DNA of 11,021 nt from Lachnospiraceae bacterium (GCA_900754855.1 CAAEEI010000060.1:1-11021); one strand, 5' to 3'; counted from the stretch's first letter, positions 1 through 6,491 are shown. The notes: generated by a model from the letters alone, not told the origin. Numbers and translations are program-made.

Positions 1-338
1 ATGGTCGCCTCCAGATTTTCATTGACGCCTTTCTCATTCTTCTTGTTATTTCCCAGAATATTTTTAGGTTCAAGAACCAGCGTATAGATTTTTTCATTGG
101 AAGCAAGGATATTTCCATTCCGGTCAAAAATCTTTCCCCGTTCGTAGGCAATCGTAGAACTTCCATGATTCTGCTGCCCGAGGACGATCGTTTCAAATTC
201 ATCTCCATTTTTTATGGTCCAATATCCAAGGCGAATTACCAACACGAAAAAGAGGCAAACGATCACAAAAAATACGATACCTAATTTGCCTCTCATTTCT
301 GTAGTAAGACGCCGTACAGTTTTCTTTTTCTTCGTCAT
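1..338 (-). CDS. Class B penicillin-binding protein (FtsI/SpoVD type), N-terminal part only
   Basis: This is the first 112 residues of a gene that runs off the left edge. A lysine/arginine-rich cytoplasmic start (MTKKKKTVRR) is followed by one membrane segment at about residues 20-38. An extracytoplasmic stretch then carries RGKIFDRNGNILA (67-79), the hallmark of the N-terminal dimerisation domain of class B transpeptidases, which cross-link septal or spore-cortex peptidoglycan. The catalytic SxxK domain lies outside the window, so division FtsI/PBP2B and sporulation SpoVD cannot be told apart. The ATG at 338 has an AGGTGG Shine-Dalgarno a few bases upstream and follows the ftsL stop by 15 bp. 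That position after mraZ-rsmH-ftsL is the classic dcw position for this gene. The PBP assignment is firm; the subtype is not. Confidence 0.9.
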   Translation of the reverse strand, partial: MTKKKKTVRRLTTEMRGKLGIVFFVIVCLFFVLVIRLGYWTIKNGDEFETIVLGQQNHGSSTIAYERGKIFDRNGNILASNEKIYTLVLEPKNILGNNKKNEKGVNENLEAT

Positions 339-353
339 ACTACCACCTGCTTT

Positions 354-899
354 TTATTTAACTGCATCAACACTTTCGTACTGCCGGAAATAATCACTTG
401 TACTGTCGTTATAATAAATCACACGATCCTGAACCGGATACGTCATCTGTAATTTTTCTTCTGCAAATGTACGTATTTCATCCAGATTAATGTTTTTATC
501 TATCTCGGTCTGCAGAGCAATCTGTTTACTCAGCAATTCTGCCTTCTCTGTTTTCAGGGAAGAAATCTGCGCAGATAAGTGATTCAATCGCACAGTTCCC
601 CCCACGTAAACCAGCGCCGCCGCTGCACAGATCACAACCGCTGCCGCAGTCATTATAGTATATTTCCAGTCAAACTCCAGTAAACGTTCCCTGTTTCGAC
701 GTATAGCCGCCTGTTTTTTGGTGTCTGCCGGTTTATTTTTTTTCAGAGGACTTTCCTTCGCAGCGCTTTTACGGACATTTCCTTCTCGTTTTGGCTTCGG
801 TTCTACCGCAGCCGAACCATATTCTTCTACTCCGTCTAATCTGGTTACGTTACTTCCGTATATGTACCGGTAACGTTCTGTTGTATCATGAAACGCCAT
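354..899 (-). CDS. ftsL: FtsL-like cell division protein with long basic N-terminal tail
   Basis: This is a bitopic division protein of 181 residues. It has a cytoplasmic tail of about 78 residues rich in Lys/Arg (notably 34-73), one Ala/Val-rich membrane segment at about 79-101, and an extracellular heptad-like coiled coil at about 105-138 (LNHLSAQISSLKTEKAELL). A short C-terminal tail contains LDEIRTFAEEKLQM. FtsL normally pairs with DivIC/FtsB and recruits the septal synthase. Sequence conservation is low in this family, so the call rests on topology and position between rsmH and the PBP gene. The ATG at 899 is preferred because GGAGG sits 8 nt upstream; an in-frame ATG at 917 would place that Shine-Dalgarno inside the gene. 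It begins 23 bp after the rsmH stop. The tail is longer than in many FtsL proteins of about 110-130 residues, and YIYGSNVTRL near the N-terminus may be a conserved short motif. Confidence 0.85.
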   Translation of the reverse strand: MAFHDTTERYRYIYGSNVTRLDGVEEYGSAAVEPKPKREGNVRKSAAKESPLKKNKPADTKKQAAIRRNRERLLEFDWKYTIMTAAAVVICAAAALVYVGGTVRLNHLSAQISSLKTEKAELLSKQIALQTEIDKNINLDEIRTFAEEKLQMTYPVQDRVIYYNDSTSDYFRQYESVDAVK

Positions 900-922
900 A
901 ATCAAATCCTCCAACATTTGTT

Positions 923-1867
923 TCAGTCAGTCAAAACTCTTCTTTCAAACACTCGTAATTTTGCACTCTTCGCCCTGCTGTTTTCTTCCAGTTCTTTCTC
1001 TCCCGGGACAATAGGTTTCCTCGTTATTACTTTTCCCTTGGATACACGACCGCAGGTACATACCGGAAATCCCGGCGGACAAACACAGGGATTTTCACAG
1101 GTACGGAAAATATTTTTTACAATCCGGTCTTCCAGAGAATGAAAAGTAATCACACACAGACGACCGCCATCGTTCAGAAGATCCACCATCTCTTCCAGAT
1201 GATTTTTCAGCACGTCCAGCTCATGATTTAACTCTATACGAATGGCCTGAAACGTCTTTTTCGCCGGATGGCCTCCTGTCGCCCGAACCTTCATGGGAAT
1301 CGCCCCTTTGATAATCGCGATCAGCTGTCCGGTGGTCTCCACCGGTTCTTTCTGCCTTGCCTGCACAATGTGTTTGGCAATATTTTTGGCAAATTTATCT
1401 TCTCCGTAATCTCTGATGATGTGAAATAATTCTTTTTCACTATAGGTATTGACAATATCTCTGGCTGTTTTTTCCTGACGAAGATCCATACGCATGTCCA
1501 GAGGAACATCTTCCCGGTAGGTAAATCCCCGGTCAGCGTTATCCAGCTGATAAGAGGAAACCCCAAGATCCAGCAAAATACCATCCACATGGGAAATGGA
1601 TAAATTCTGCAATACACTTTTCATCTGGGCATAGTTACTTCGGACAATGGTTGTCCTGTCCCGATAGGGTGTCAGTCTCTCTCCTGCCGCCGCTATGGCG
1701 TCTCCATCCTGATCGATCCCGATCAGTCTGCCGCCTTTAAGACGTTTCGCAATCTCCAGAGAATGTCCGGCTCCACCCAGGGTACCGTCCACATAAATAC
1801 CATCCGGTTTAATGGCTAAGGATTCAATTGTCTCTTCCAGCATGATGGATTTATGGGAAAACTCCAT
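923..1867 (-). CDS. rsmH: 16S rRNA (cytosine(1402)-N(4))-methyltransferase RsmH (MraW)
   Basis: This SAM-dependent methyltransferase makes the N4-methyl group of m4Cm1402 in the ribosomal P site. Its 314 residues match the family's usual length. Visible signatures are the N-terminal HKSIMLEE, the SAM-binding loop VDGTLGGAGHS (26-36), the acidic GIDQD strand end (50-54), GILLDLGVSSYQLDNADRGF (96-115) and FHSLEDR (242-248). A cysteine cluster at 257, 261, 263, 270 and 272 (CVCPPGFPVCTC) is seen in many Gram-positive RsmH proteins. The start at 1867 is supported by AGGAGG just upstream. That Shine-Dalgarno overlaps the mraZ stop codon (TAGGAGG), and the genes are 9 bp apart, so translational coupling to mraZ is likely. 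Confidence 0.97.
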   Translation of the reverse strand: MEFSHKSIMLEETIESLAIKPDGIYVDGTLGGAGHSLEIAKRLKGGRLIGIDQDGDAIAAAGERLTPYRDRTTIVRSNYAQMKSVLQNLSISHVDGILLDLGVSSYQLDNADRGFTYREDVPLDMRMDLRQEKTARDIVNTYSEKELFHIIRDYGEDKFAKNIAKHIVQARQKEPVETTGQLIAIIKGAIPMKVRATGGHPAKKTFQAIRIELNHELDVLKNHLEEMVDLLNDGGRLCVITFHSLEDRIVKNIFRTCENPCVCPPGFPVCTCGRVSKGKVITRKPIVPGEKELEENSRAKSAKLRVFERRVLTD

Positions 1868-1876
1868 GGCAACCTC

Positions 1877-2299
1877 CTAAAAATCTAATTCTCCGGCAAT
1901 CTCTTCGATACTTTCGTCATCTTCCTTCTGATATGCCTCGTATCTTTCTGTACTCCAAAGTTCTATACGGTCAGAAACCCCAAGGATCGTGACCTCTTTG
2001 TCAATCTCGGCAAAATTACGCAAGACCGGCGGAATCAGAAATCTTCCCTGTTTATCTGTTTCGCATTCTACGGAGCTTCCAATAAAATAACGTTTTAACT
2101 TCCGGGCCTGCCGGGAAGAAGTCGGCAAAGCATTGAGTTTCCCGGAAAATTCCTCCCAGGATGACGGTGCAAAGATAAACAGACATCCGTCCAGGCCTTT
2201 GGTCAGTACAAACTGCGCTCCCAGCTCATCTCTGATCCGCACCGGTAAAATCAGGCGTCCCTTTGTATCCAGTCCATGTTCATATTCTCCCTGAAACAC
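1877..2299 (-). CDS. mraZ: Transcriptional regulator MraZ (GTG start)
   Basis: This is a DNA-binding repressor of the dcw cluster. It carries two SpoVT/AbrB-like half-domains, each with the conserved DxxGR motif: DTKGRLILP (11-19) and DKQGRFLIP (82-90). I place the start at the GTG at 2299, giving FQGEYEHGLDTKGR directly after the initiator and 140 residues, against a family norm of about 142. AAGG lies 7 nt upstream of this GTG. The reading frame stays open to another GTG at 2341, but that codon lies inside the operator repeats and would add 14 residues not typical of the family; a third GTG at 2326 is also possible. In the family, MraZ forms ring-shaped oligomers that bind spaced direct repeats in its own promoter, and such repeats are present here at 2339-2363. 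Confidence 0.95.
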   Translation of the reverse strand: MFQGEYEHGLDTKGRLILPVRIRDELGAQFVLTKGLDGCLFIFAPSSWEEFSGKLNALPTSSRQARKLKRYFIGSSVECETDKQGRFLIPPVLRNFAEIDKEVTILGVSDRIELWSTERYEAYQKEDDESIEEIAGELDF

Positions 2300-2338
2300 C
2301 TGCTCACCTTCTCCCAGTTCTTTCACTCCAAAAAACGT

Positions 2339-2363
2339 CACTTTATGGCACTTGACTCCACTT
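2339..2363 (-). promoter_or_regulatory. MraZ operator: three AAGTG direct repeats at 10-bp period
   Basis: On the minus strand AAGTG occurs at 2363-2359, 2353-2349 and 2343-2339, each offset by exactly 10 bp or about one helical turn. A partial fourth copy (GAGTG) lies further downstream at about 2328-2324, 15 bp from the third. The first repeat begins at the transcription start predicted from the promoter at 2371-2399, so occupancy would block initiation. Known MraZ sites are short G-rich direct repeats with a 10-bp period, for example TGGGN in Escherichia coli and AAAGTG-type repeats in mollicutes. The assignment is by pattern and position. Confidence 0.85.
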
Positions 2364-2370
2364 GAGTTTT

Positions 2371-2399
2371 ATTTTATCTCATCCCCATGGCTAATGCAA
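2371..2399 (-). promoter_or_regulatory. Promoter of the mraZ-rsmH-ftsL-PBP operon
   Basis: On the minus strand a -35 TTGCAT (2399-2394) is separated by 17 bp from a -10 TAAAAT (2376-2371). The -10 matches consensus at 5 of 6 positions; the -35 matches only at TTG. Predicted initiation is near 2364, which leaves a leader of about 65 nt and places the MraZ repeats at +1 to +25. A weak -35 fits a promoter controlled by a repressor. Confidence 0.7.
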
Positions 2400-2452
2400 T
2401 ACCAATTTGTGGATATTTTTTAACGTTTTCCTTCCTTTATTTGCTATAAACG

Positions 2453-2522
2453 AAAAAAAAGAGACAACGGAAGCTTTTATGACCAGAAAACCTGGAAATA
2501 AAAACACCATTCTCTCTTTTTT
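2453..2522 (-). terminator. Intrinsic terminator after the ABC exporter operon (symmetrical, possibly bidirectional)
   Basis: A long imperfect hairpin spans 2460-2517. AGAGA (2460-2464) pairs with TCTCT (2513-2517). After a 1-nt mismatch, AACGG (2466-2470) pairs with CCATT (2507-2511) including one wobble pair. A/T-rich segments at 2474-2480 and 2498-2504 pair next, and CCAG/CTGG (2483-2486, 2492-2495) closes a 5-nt loop. Eight A's flank it at 2453-2460, which reads as a T tract on the minus strand. T-rich sequence lies on the other side. It begins about 20 bp past the stop codon of the ATPase gene and separates that operon from the mraZ promoter about 54 bp further on. Confidence 0.8.
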
Positions 2523-2542
2523 CTCTTCTTTTTTGTTTATAA

Positions 2543-3277
2543 CTACCGCATGAAATCTTTATATATCGGCAGAACGATCTCCGGCTTATCGTACATGATA
2601 ATCTCCCCATCATGCATCCAGATGAGCTGATCACACAAATCTTCCAGCGTGTTCATACTGTGCGACACAATGACCACAGTCCTGTCCTTTTTGGAGATCA
2701 GTTCTTTCATTTTATTGTAACTTTTCTTTCTGAACTTCTGATCTCCCACGCTGAGCACTTCGTCAATGAGCATGATCTCCGTCTCCAGAATCGCGGTGAT
2801 GGAGAAGGCCAGTTTTGAATGCATACCGCTGGAATAAGTACGGACAGGCATGTCAATAAAACTGCCAATTCCGGCAAAATCGATGATGTCCGGCATTTTT
2901 TCCATGATAAACTCTTTGCTGAACCCCAGAAGCATTCCGGATAAAATAATATTTTCGCGACCAGACAATTCATTTTTAAATCCCACGCCGATGGATAACA
3001 GGGAAATCGTATGACCATGCAGATCAATCTCTCCGCTGTCCGCAGAAAATATTCCGGCAATGGCACGAAGCATGGTTGATTTTCCGCTTCCGTTTTTTCC
3101 GGTAATGCCGAGAATCTGTCCCTCCGGCACTTCAAAAGAAACATTTCTGACGGCATGGAATACTTCCTGCTCCATTTTTTTCAGTTTAAACAGGCTCTGT
3201 TTGATGGAACCCGCCTTTAGACTTTTATAATCGATACATACGTTTCGTACGCTGATTGCACTCTTTTGTTCTTCCAT
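2543..3277 (-). CDS. ABC transporter ATPase, TagH/Wzt class (envelope polysaccharide export)
   Basis: This is the cytoplasmic ATPase subunit of an ABC-2 exporter, 244 residues. It shows Walker A GKNGSGKST (60-68), a signature YSSGM (148-152), Walker B IMLIDE (168-173) with the following VLSVGD, and the switch histidine in SHS (H206). The segment LSIGVGFKNELSGREN (94-109) is the family-typical replacement of the usual glutamine loop in teichoic-acid and O-antigen exporters. The N-terminal region IDYKSLKAGSIKQSLFKLKK also resembles that class. It stops soon after the nucleotide-binding domain, so there is no Wzt-type C-terminal carbohydrate-binding domain. Its ATG overlaps the permease stop codon by one base (TAATG), with AAAGGTGA upstream, so translation should be coupled. 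The substrate is unknown: wall teichoic acid, capsule or another polymer are all possible. Confidence 0.9.
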   Translation of the reverse strand: MEEQKSAISVRNVCIDYKSLKAGSIKQSLFKLKKMEQEVFHAVRNVSFEVPEGQILGITGKNGSGKSTMLRAIAGIFSADSGEIDLHGHTISLLSIGVGFKNELSGRENIILSGMLLGFSKEFIMEKMPDIIDFAGIGSFIDMPVRTYSSGMHSKLAFSITAILETEIMLIDEVLSVGDQKFRKKSYNKMKELISKKDRTVVIVSHSMNTLEDLCDQLIWMHDGEIIMYDKPEIVLPIYKDFMR

Positions 3278-4059
3278 TAAATCACCTTTACATAACTGTT
3301 TTCATTCTTATAGATCTTACGGATACCCAGAGCAGCCACAATGATACTGACGACAAACCAGATGGTGATCCATTTCATATCCGGCGCCTGCCCATATAAA
3401 ATACATTTACGCAAACTGTTCAGAATCAACGCCATGGGATTGCCCTTCATCAACAGTCCCACATAATGTTCCGGCAGTTTCGTTTCGATATTGTAAAAGA
3501 TACCGGTCATATAAAAAATCATACGAAGAACAATGGTAACCACATTGGTCAGATCCTGTACAAACACACCATAATGCAGCAGATGCGTCATGCAGGCAAA
3601 GGTCAACGCAAACAGGGTAATCATGATCGGTATGATATAAAGAATGTTCCAGGTCAGCGGAATCTTAAAAAAGATGACCATGCCGACGATAATCACAAAC
3701 GAAATCATCATCTTATAACCGTTAAAAAACATTTTGGAAATAAGAAGAATAAACTTCGGAATATACACTTTGGTTACAATGGATTTATTATTCCTCATGA
3801 TCTTGACGCTCTGGGTAAGGCATCGGTTAAAGAAGTCCCAGGCGGTCAGTCCGATGAAGACAAAGGCGCTGAAAAACGGCTCTCTTGAATTAAAAATTAC
3901 TCCAAAAATAAATGTGTAAATCAACATAAAGCAAAACGGTTCCAACACCCACCATATCCAGTTCAGATAAGAGTTGGCCACCTCAGATTTCAGCTCAGAC
4001 TTGGCTGCATATAGGGCATAATGATAATGTCCCGTTAAATCTTTCCAAAAACGCTTCAT
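3277..4059 (-). CDS. ABC-2 type permease, TagG/Wzm class
   Basis: This is the membrane subunit partnering the overlapping downstream ATPase. From the ATG at 4059 it is 260 residues, the normal size for this class. A short amphipathic N-terminus is followed by about six hydrophobic segments near 36-56, 63-80, 103-131, 138-160, 173-190 and 231-246. Family-like features include NSYLNWIWWVLEPF (29-42), the segment around IVTKVYIPKFIL (94-105) and GNPMALIL (206-213). The start at 4059 is chosen because GGAGG lies 5 nt upstream. The frame stays open to a TTG at 4131, but that would start within about 4 nt of the predicted transcription start. No glycosyltransferase, flippase or ligase gene is adjacent, so the exported polymer cannot be read from context. 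Confidence 0.9.
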   Translation of the reverse strand: MKRFWKDLTGHYHYALYAAKSELKSEVANSYLNWIWWVLEPFCFMLIYTFIFGVIFNSREPFFSAFVFIGLTAWDFFNRCLTQSVKIMRNNKSIVTKVYIPKFILLISKMFFNGYKMMISFVIIVGMVIFFKIPLTWNILYIIPIMITLFALTFACMTHLLHYGVFVQDLTNVVTIVLRMIFYMTGIFYNIETKLPEHYVGLLMKGNPMALILNSLRKCILYGQAPDMKWITIWFVVSIIVAALGIRKIYKNENSYVKVI

Positions 4060-4141
4060 AATTTCCTCCGGCCAAATGGCTTGCTCGTATTTTTTCCCTC
4101 TCTGCAATGCTTCTTCACGGAAGGTTTGCAAAACTTACAGC

Positions 4142-4170
4142 ATTATAGCACAAAAAATAGCGATTATCAA
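4142..4170 (-). promoter_or_regulatory. Strong sigma-A promoter for the ABC exporter pair
   Basis: On the minus strand a -35 TTGATA (4170-4165) and a perfect -10 TATAAT (4147-4142) are separated by exactly 17 bp. Initiation is predicted near 4135, giving a leader of about 76 nt before the permease ATG. The promoter starts only 28 bp after the lgt stop and I see no terminator in between. Read-through from lgt is therefore possible in addition to this promoter. Confidence 0.85.
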
Positions 4171-4197
4171 GGTTGTGTTGCTGTTTTACCTTTTCTC

Positions 4198-5103
4198 CTA
4201 CGTCTGTCTGCTCTTATCCTTATCCGCTGCTCTTCGATGTCCCAGGATCATCGCCGTCAGTCCGCCAACCAGCATCAGCACGCAGACAACCTGCGTCACC
4301 GCAATGCCCGTATGCCCGATCTGCAGCTGGTCAACCCGCAATCCTTCAATAAAAAAGCGTCCGGCGCCATAACCCATCAGATAAATACACAAAAGCTCGC
4401 CGTCAAATTTTTTCCGTTTGCGGTAAAAGAAGATGCACAGCAGCACCAGACAATTCCATAACCCTTCGTAGAGGAAGGTGGGATGAACCTGAATGCAGGC
4501 TACGCCCTGTCCCCCCGCCTGTACGTTCACCAGATGTTCCAGCAAGCCGGCCTGCGCCAGTTCTCCGACTCTGCCGCACTGCTCAAAGTATTCTACCGGA
4601 ATCTGCATGGCAAAAAGCCCGTCGGTAAAACCGCCAAACGCTTCCCGGTTAAAGAAATTTCCCCATCGTCCCATGATCTGCCCCACCAGCAAAGACATGG
4701 TCATCGTATCCAGCATCAATGCCGCTTTCTGTTTTCGCACCCGGGCAAATATCAGAAGAACCAGCACTGCCGCCATCACCCCGCCGACAATACCCATTCC
4801 GCCATGTCTGGTATTTATAATCTCCGCAGGATTATTCTTATAATAATCCCAGGAAAAAATCACATAATACATCCGGGCACCGATAATTGCCGGTATCATC
4901 ATCCACAACAGGTAATCCAGATACAATTCGGGATTCTGTCCTGTTCTCTTTGCTTCCTTCTGGGCAATCAGCAGTCCGGCCAGAAAGCCGGAAGCAATGA
5001 TGATCCCATAATACATAATCTGAAAATCTCCAATGGATATTGCCCGGCCAACATCGGACAGCATCACCCCCAGATGGGGAAACCGTATATCCGTATATTG
5101 CAT
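4198..5103 (-). CDS. lgt: Prolipoprotein diacylglyceryl transferase Lgt
   Basis: This integral membrane enzyme transfers diacylglycerol from phosphatidylglycerol to the lipobox cysteine of prolipoproteins, the first step of lipoprotein maturation. The 301 residues contain several hydrophobic segments. The family signature GRWGNFFNREAFG lies at 145-157, RHGGMGIVGG with the functional histidine at H100, HPTFLYEG at 207-214, and GRFFIEGLRVDQL at 248-260 with the arginines equivalent to catalytic or lipid-binding positions. A loop of about 35 residues before HPTFLYEG (about 171-206) is longer than in compact family members. The ATG at 5103 has AAGGAGG 5 nt upstream. lgt is divergent from ychF and is followed after 138 bp by the ABC exporter permease. 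The low-complexity charged C-terminus (RRAADKDKSRQT) is probably cytoplasmic. Confidence 0.96.
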   Translation of the reverse strand: MQYTDIRFPHLGVMLSDVGRAISIGDFQIMYYGIIIASGFLAGLLIAQKEAKRTGQNPELYLDYLLWMMIPAIIGARMYYVIFSWDYYKNNPAEIINTRHGGMGIVGGVMAAVLVLLIFARVRKQKAALMLDTMTMSLLVGQIMGRWGNFFNREAFGGFTDGLFAMQIPVEYFEQCGRVGELAQAGLLEHLVNVQAGGQGVACIQVHPTFLYEGLWNCLVLLCIFFYRKRKKFDGELLCIYLMGYGAGRFFIEGLRVDQLQIGHTGIAVTQVVCVLMLVGGLTAMILGHRRAADKDKSRQT

Positions 5104-5131
5104 ATCTGCCTCCTTAATCTCTGTATATTTT

Positions 5132-5148
5132 CAACGGAATTTCCGTTG
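5132..5148. repeat. 17-bp perfect palindrome upstream of lgt
   Basis: CAACGGAATTTCCGTTG is an 8-bp inverted repeat around one central base. It lies 28 bp upstream of the lgt start codon and downstream of the candidate lgt promoter, so it would be transcribed in the leader. It could be an operator or a short hairpin of 7 bp with a 3-nt loop. No T tract follows, so it is not a terminator. Confidence 0.6.
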
Positions 5149-5169
5149 CGGTTTTCCTTTTCTTTTCCT

Positions 5170-5198
5170 ATTGTACTCTTTTTCTCTCCGCTTGCCTA
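5170..5198 (-). promoter_or_regulatory. Candidate lgt promoter
   Basis: On the minus strand TAGGCA (5198-5193) and TACAAT (5175-5170) are separated by 17 bp. The -10 matches 5 of 6 positions and the -35 matches 4 of 6. Initiation would fall near 5163, about 60 nt upstream of the lgt ATG. This is the best candidate in the interval but is clearly weaker than the ychF and permease promoters. Confidence 0.4.
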
Positions 5199-5269
5199 TC
5201 CCCAAATTCCACAACCCGCTTTTCTCTCTTTCTCTGCCAGCCTTTTTTTCTCCGATCTTCATCCTGTCC

Positions 5270-5299
5270 TTGTCAGAATAATTCCCGGTATGTTATAAT
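5270..5299 (+). promoter_or_regulatory. ychF: ychF promoter with extended -10
   Basis: TTGTCA (5270-5275) and TATAAT (5294-5299) are separated by 18 bp. The -10 is preceded by TG at the extended -10 position (TGTTATAAT). Initiation near 5306 gives a leader of about 88 nt. The stretch 5200-5269 to the left is pyrimidine-rich on the plus strand and holds no gene or structure I can support. Confidence 0.8.
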
Positions 5300-5313
5300 G
5301 AAAAATCGTAATC

Positions 5314-5354
5314 CTGATCAAGATCAGATCAGCATGGAACCCGTTTTTCCATGC
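5314..5354 (+). other. Two hairpins in the ychF 5' leader
   Basis: The first hairpin is CTGATCAAGATCAG (5314-5327), a perfect inverted repeat with a very short loop. The second pairs GCATGGAA (5332-5339) with TTCCATGC (5347-5354) around a 7-nt loop, a perfect 8-bp stem. Both lie between the predicted transcription start (about 5306) and the ribosome binding site GGAGG at 5381-5385. Neither is followed by a T tract, so they are not terminators. Stability control, or a role on DNA as a protein site, are possibilities; no known riboswitch class was recognised. Confidence 0.55.
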
Positions 5355-5393
5355 CATCAAGAGAAGAATAAAACATAAATGGAGGAAATCATT

Positions 5394-6491
5394 ATGAAAT
5401 TAGGTATTGTCGGCCTGCCAAATGTGGGAAAAAGTACATTATTTAATTCCCTGACAAAAGCAGGCGCCGAATCTGCCAACTATCCTTTTTGTACCATAGA
5501 CCCGAATATCGGCATCGTTCCTGTTCCGGATAACCGTCTTCAGGTATTGTCCGACATGTACGATTCTGCCAAAATCGTTCCGGCCGTCATCGAATTTGTG
5601 GATATTGCAGGACTGGTCAAGGGCGCTTCCAAAGGAGAAGGTCTTGGAAACCAGTTTCTTGCCAACATCCGTGAAGTGGACGCCATCGTCCATGTCGTTC
5701 GCTGTTTTGAAGACAGCAATGTGATTCACGTGGATGGCAATGTGAATCCCCTGCGCGACATCGAAACCATTAATTTTGAGCTGATTTTTTCCGATATTGA
5801 GGTTCTCGACCGCCGTATCGCCAAATCTGCCCGCGCTGCCCACAACGATAAAAAAATCGCTGCGGAAGTTGAGTGCCTGAAAAAACTGAAAGCCCATCTG
5901 GAAGATGGTCAGTTGGCCAAAACTTTTGTCACAGAAGAAGAAGAGGAACAGAAACTCATCGCTGAATGTAATCTTCTGACCGATAAACCGGTGATCTTTG
6001 CCGCCAACGTCTCGGAAGATGATCTGGCTGACGACGGAGCGTCCAACAGTTACGTACAGACGGTGAAAACTTATGCCGCCGACTGTGATTCCGAAGTATT
6101 CGTTGTCTGCGCGCAGATCGAACAGGAGATTGCCGAACTGGACGAGGATGAAAAAGCCATGTTCCTTGAAGATCTTGGTCTGCAGGAATCTGGTCTGGAA
6201 AAACTCATCCGTGCCAGCTACAGTCTTCTGGGTCTGATTTCCTACCTGACTGCCGGCCCGATCGAATCCAAAGCCTGGACTATTCCGGCGGGAACGAAAG
6301 CACCTCAGGCCGCCGGCAAAATTCATTCCGACTTTGAGCGGGGATTTATCAAAGCCGATGTCATCAGCTATGACGATCTCATTGCCAATGGCAGTATGAC
6401 CGCCGCCCGGGAAAAGGGTCTGGTACGCTCAGAGGGAAAAGAATACATTATGCAGGATGGTGATGTGGTTCTCTTTAAATTCAATGTATAA
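5394..6491 (+). CDS. ychF: Redox-sensitive ribosome-binding ATPase YchF (OLA1 homologue)
   Basis: This cytoplasmic P-loop NTPase of the Obg family prefers ATP and associates with ribosomes. It is 365 residues, matching the family's 363-366. G1 is GLPNVGKST (7-15), the Asn-containing Obg/YchF form. G3 is DIAGLVKGASKGEGLGNQFL (70-89). The G4 position reads NVSE (205-208) instead of NKxD, the replacement linked to ATP rather than GTP preference. A coiled-coil region spans about 130-195, and a C-terminal TGS domain (about 282-365) ends in the typical EGKEYIMQDGDVVLFKFNV. The ATG at 5394 has GGAGG 8 nt upstream; an in-frame ATG at 5379 lies before that ribosome binding site and is rejected. It is the only plus-strand gene here and is monocistronic, ending at a hairpin terminator. 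Confidence 0.97.
   Translation: MKLGIVGLPNVGKSTLFNSLTKAGAESANYPFCTIDPNIGIVPVPDNRLQVLSDMYDSAKIVPAVIEFVDIAGLVKGASKGEGLGNQFLANIREVDAIVHVVRCFEDSNVIHVDGNVNPLRDIETINFELIFSDIEVLDRRIAKSARAAHNDKKIAAEVECLKKLKAHLEDGQLAKTFVTEEEEEQKLIAECNLLTDKPVIFAANVSEDDLADDGASNSYVQTVKTYAADCDSEVFVVCAQIEQEIAELDEDEKAMFLEDLGLQESGLEKLIRASYSLLGLISYLTAGPIESKAWTIPAGTKAPQAAGKIHSDFERGFIKADVISYDDLIANGSMTAAREKGLVRSEGKEYIMQDGDVVLFKFNV

Noticed and set aside
4060..4131. Longer start for the ABC permease at TTG 4131
   Set aside because: It would start about 4 nt after the predicted transcription start with no ribosome binding site, whereas ATG 4059 has a strong GGAGG.
4483..5298. Plus-strand 271-codon open frame opposite lgt
   Set aside because: It is antisense to a clear Lgt with all motifs, runs into the divergent promoter region, and its composition is typical of a shadow frame.
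5439..6326. Minus-strand 295-codon open frame opposite ychF
   Set aside because: It is entirely within ychF, Phe/Gly/Asp-rich, without domains; ychF is unambiguous.
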